Of a stretch of 8,751 nucleotides of DNA, positions 7,639 to 8,751 are shown piece after piece. Position 1 is the stretch's first letter. Every line of letters begins with the position of its first letter. The translations under genes were made by a program, and so were the position numbers. Origin of the DNA: Acidobacteriota bacterium (lineage in GTDB: Bacteria > Acidobacteriota > Terriglobia > UBA7540). Location: positions 1 through 8,751 of the forward strand of contig QHZK01000015.1 of NCBI GenBank assembly GCA_003224635.1, in the 5' to 3' direction. Under the pieces are notes generated by a model, which made no database searches, had not been told where the DNA came from, and saw only the letters and a program-made list of their open reading frames with translations.

Positions 7639-8277
7639 TTATCGAAGCTCGCGCACCCAGTCCCGGAGCGTTCGCAGCCACTCCGTGCGCTTGAGCGACA
7701 TGCTCTGTTGAACCAGTTGCGACAGCTCGAGGCTGGAAACCCTGGGGAAGGCGAGGCTCTCAGGCCTTTCGGTGTATTCAATACCCGTCAACTGAAGGAT
7801 ACGGAGCTGCCTGCCATCGTACCGCCAGACCTCGGGAACGCCGAAAGCAGCGTAAATTGGCAGCTTATTCAAGGCCGGGCTGGTGATCTCGATTTCGATC
7901 ACCAAGTCAGGGGCTGGATCAACGGCCGGGTCGATGTGGACCTTGCCGTGCATTCGCTCGGCGCTTTGGACGTAGAAACAAACGTCTGCCTCGAACCCGC
8001 GCTCGATCTGGCTGCGTTTGAAGGTCGTCGAGCCGAGGTTCCGGATATCCATCCCCAGCCCGTCAGCCAGCAGCTCGACCAGCAGGCTCAGTGCCTCCTT
8101 GTACTCTTCGTGTTCTGAAAACGGGCTCATGATCTCCAGCACCCCACGATCGAAGGTGAAGCGAGGCGCTGAGGCATCCAAATGGTCGGCAAGAAGATGC
8201 TCGTACGTCTCCCAGCTCACATTCTGTAGGACCACTCTCTGCTCCGCAGGCGTCAGCAGAGCTTCATGCTGAGGCAT
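7639..8277 (-). CDS. Uma2-family protein (DUF820, restriction endonuclease-like fold)
   Basis: A 212-residue protein of the Uma2 family (PF05685), which has a PD-(D/E)XK nuclease-like fold and often occurs in many copies in cyanobacteria, Acidobacteria and Chloroflexi. Visible marks are an N-terminal WETYEHLLADHL (22-33), GVLEIMSPFSEHE (45-57), the GFEADVCFYV strand (94-103) and the active-site-like PDLVIEIEITSP (123-134: D124, E128, E130). The usual KLPIYAAFGVPEVWRYD (138-154) completes the core. ATG 8277-8275 has GAGGGG at 8284-8289, 6 nt upstream. The DUF4149-like gene starts two bases past its stop, so the two are probably one transcript. Nuclease activity has rarely been shown for this family, and cellular function remains unknown. 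Length is about that usual for the family. Confidence 0.88.
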   Translation of the reverse strand: MPQHEALLTPAEQRVVLQNVSWETYEHLLADHLDASAPRFTFDRGVLEIMSPFSEHEEYKEALSLLVELLADGLGMDIRNLGSTTFKRSQIERGFEADVCFYVQSAERMHGKVHIDPAVDPAPDLVIEIEITSPALNKLPIYAAFGVPEVWRYDGRQLRILQLTGIEYTERPESLAFPRVSSLELSQLVQQSMSLKRTEWLRTLRDWVRELR

Positions 8278-8360
8278 CGGCAGCCCCTCTTGATTTAGTG
8301 AGTTTGTCGTCTTCGCGACTTCGGAAGGTGAAGCTGTCAGGGTGCAACATGCTAATTTCA

Positions 8361-8377
8361 GAGTCTAATTCAGACTC
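8361..8377. repeat. Perfect inverted repeat upstream of the Uma2 gene
   Basis: GAGTCT-AATTC-AGACTC is a 6-bp perfect inverted repeat with a 5-base spacer, followed by TTCGAATTCAA, an A+T-rich island within G+C-rich surroundings. It lies about 85-100 bp upstream of the Uma2 start, where an operator or promoter would be expected. No convincing -35/-10 pair was found beside it. Confidence 0.45.
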
Positions 8378-8436
8378 CAATTCGAATTCAAGCCTCGTAG
8401 CGCAGGCCTGGCTTTCCGAGGTCTGCGGCTCGTCCT

Positions 8437-8455
8437 GATAAAAACGGCCTCGTTT
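8437..8455 (-). terminator. Weak intrinsic terminator-like hairpin after the methyltransferase gene
   Basis: On the minus strand AAACG-AGGC-CGTTT is a 5-bp stem followed by TTAT, so the T-run begins within the stem. It lies about 90 bp past the stop of the homocysteine methyltransferase. The stem is short and A+T-rich, so termination may be inefficient. Confidence 0.35.
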
Positions 8456-8517
8456 GTTGCTTGGGAACCGCGCGGACCCAAAAGCACGGGCCCACGCTCC
8501 AGAGGGCTACTGCCCAA

Positions 8518-8531
8518 TTTCTTGCAAGAAA
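8518..8531. repeat. 14-bp perfect palindrome
   Basis: TTTCTTGCAAGAAA reads the same on both strands. It lies 12 bp past the stop codon of the methyltransferase gene. It could be a dimer-binding site or chance; nothing else at this position supports a function. Confidence 0.4.
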
Positions 8532-8543
8532 GCGGAATCATCT

Positions 8544-8751
8544 TCATACCGGCAGCGTCTTCGGCAGGCCATTCTTCAGCGCCTCGATGTGCATGGGCGT
8601 GGTCCCGCAGCAACCCCCGACCACCTGCGCGCCCATCGAGACCCACTCGCGGCCGGCGGACACGTACCGGTCGGGCGGGTACTCGTCGGTGAACATCCAG
8701 TCCGGAGGGTCGAAGCGTCCGACGTGCGCGTAGCCGCCGAGCGCCGGCCGC
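8544..8751 (-). CDS. Homocysteine S-methyltransferase family protein, C-terminal fragment
   Basis: The last 68 residues of a protein that enters from beyond the window; the stop is TGA 8546-8544. The motif GAQVVGGCCGTTPMHIEAL is the C-terminal zinc-binding signature of the homocysteine S-methyltransferase domain (as in MmuM, BHMT and the first domain of MetH). The two adjacent Cys bind the zinc that activates the homocysteine thiol for methyl transfer. The chain ends 13 residues after HIEAL (KNGLPKTLPV), so no cobalamin-binding domain follows; this fits a stand-alone BHMT- or MmuM-type enzyme or the end of a fusion whose N-terminus is not seen. The methyl donor cannot be told from this fragment. 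Upstream residues (YAHVGRFDPPDWMFTDEYPP) fit the substrate-site region of a relative rather than a random sequence. Confidence 0.88.
   Translation of the reverse strand, partial: RPALGGYAHVGRFDPPDWMFTDEYPPDRYVSAGREWVSMGAQVVGGCCGTTPMHIEALKNGLPKTLPV

Overview
The window (roughly 60% G+C by eye) looks like chromosome from a Gram-negative, soil-type bacterium. The best guess is Acidobacteriota. The reasons are a Kdo hydroxylase (so Kdo-containing LPS), a Wza-type outer-membrane polysaccharide exporter, an RNase R of the long multi-domain type, a Uma2/DUF4149 gene pair, and GGAAGGGCGGG-type palindromic repeats like those I associate with acidobacterial genomes. The phylum is inference; nothing here fixes it.

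Layout, mostly on the minus strand, read from high to low coordinates. (a) 8544-8751: the C-terminal end of a homocysteine S-methyltransferase-type enzyme, followed by a weak terminator and short palindromes. (b) 7115-8277: a two-gene unit, a Uma2/DUF820 nuclease-fold protein and a four-helix DUF4149-like membrane protein, two bases apart. (c) 6664-6897, the only plus-strand gene: a small secreted Lys-rich basic protein with a perfect Shine-Dalgarno site and a strong terminator; a large inverted repeat lies over its candidate promoter. (d) 6207-6293: tRNA-Leu(CAG), 71 bp ahead of rnr. (e) 3565-6135: RNase R. (f) 2584-3534: Kdo 3-hydroxylase (kdoO), 30 bp behind rnr. (g) 2503-2531: a good sigma-70 promoter and a roughly 250-nt leader rich in hairpins. 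(h) 1713-2246: a NusG/RfaH-family antiterminator. (i) 419-1576: a polysaccharide export protein. (j) 1-266: the N-terminus of a membrane-anchored TPR protein.

Parts (g)-(j) are the beginning of an exopolysaccharide or capsule operon, in which the NusG paralogue probably lets polymerase read through the long operon. kdoO also acts on the cell surface, on LPS inner core.

The most notable observation is that RNase R carries a complete REP-pair (REPIN-like) element in frame. Two 28-nt palindromic repeats in inverted orientation span exactly 99 bp (33 codons) between the catalytic RNB domain and the S1 domain. RNase R is itself an enzyme that degrades REP-structured RNA, so self-control through its own message is a testable idea. 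Second is a six-unit heptamer repeat lying across the kdoO stop codon, where loss of one unit would extend the protein by about 84 residues. I see no CRISPR array, insertion sequence, prophage or clearly new multi-gene system.
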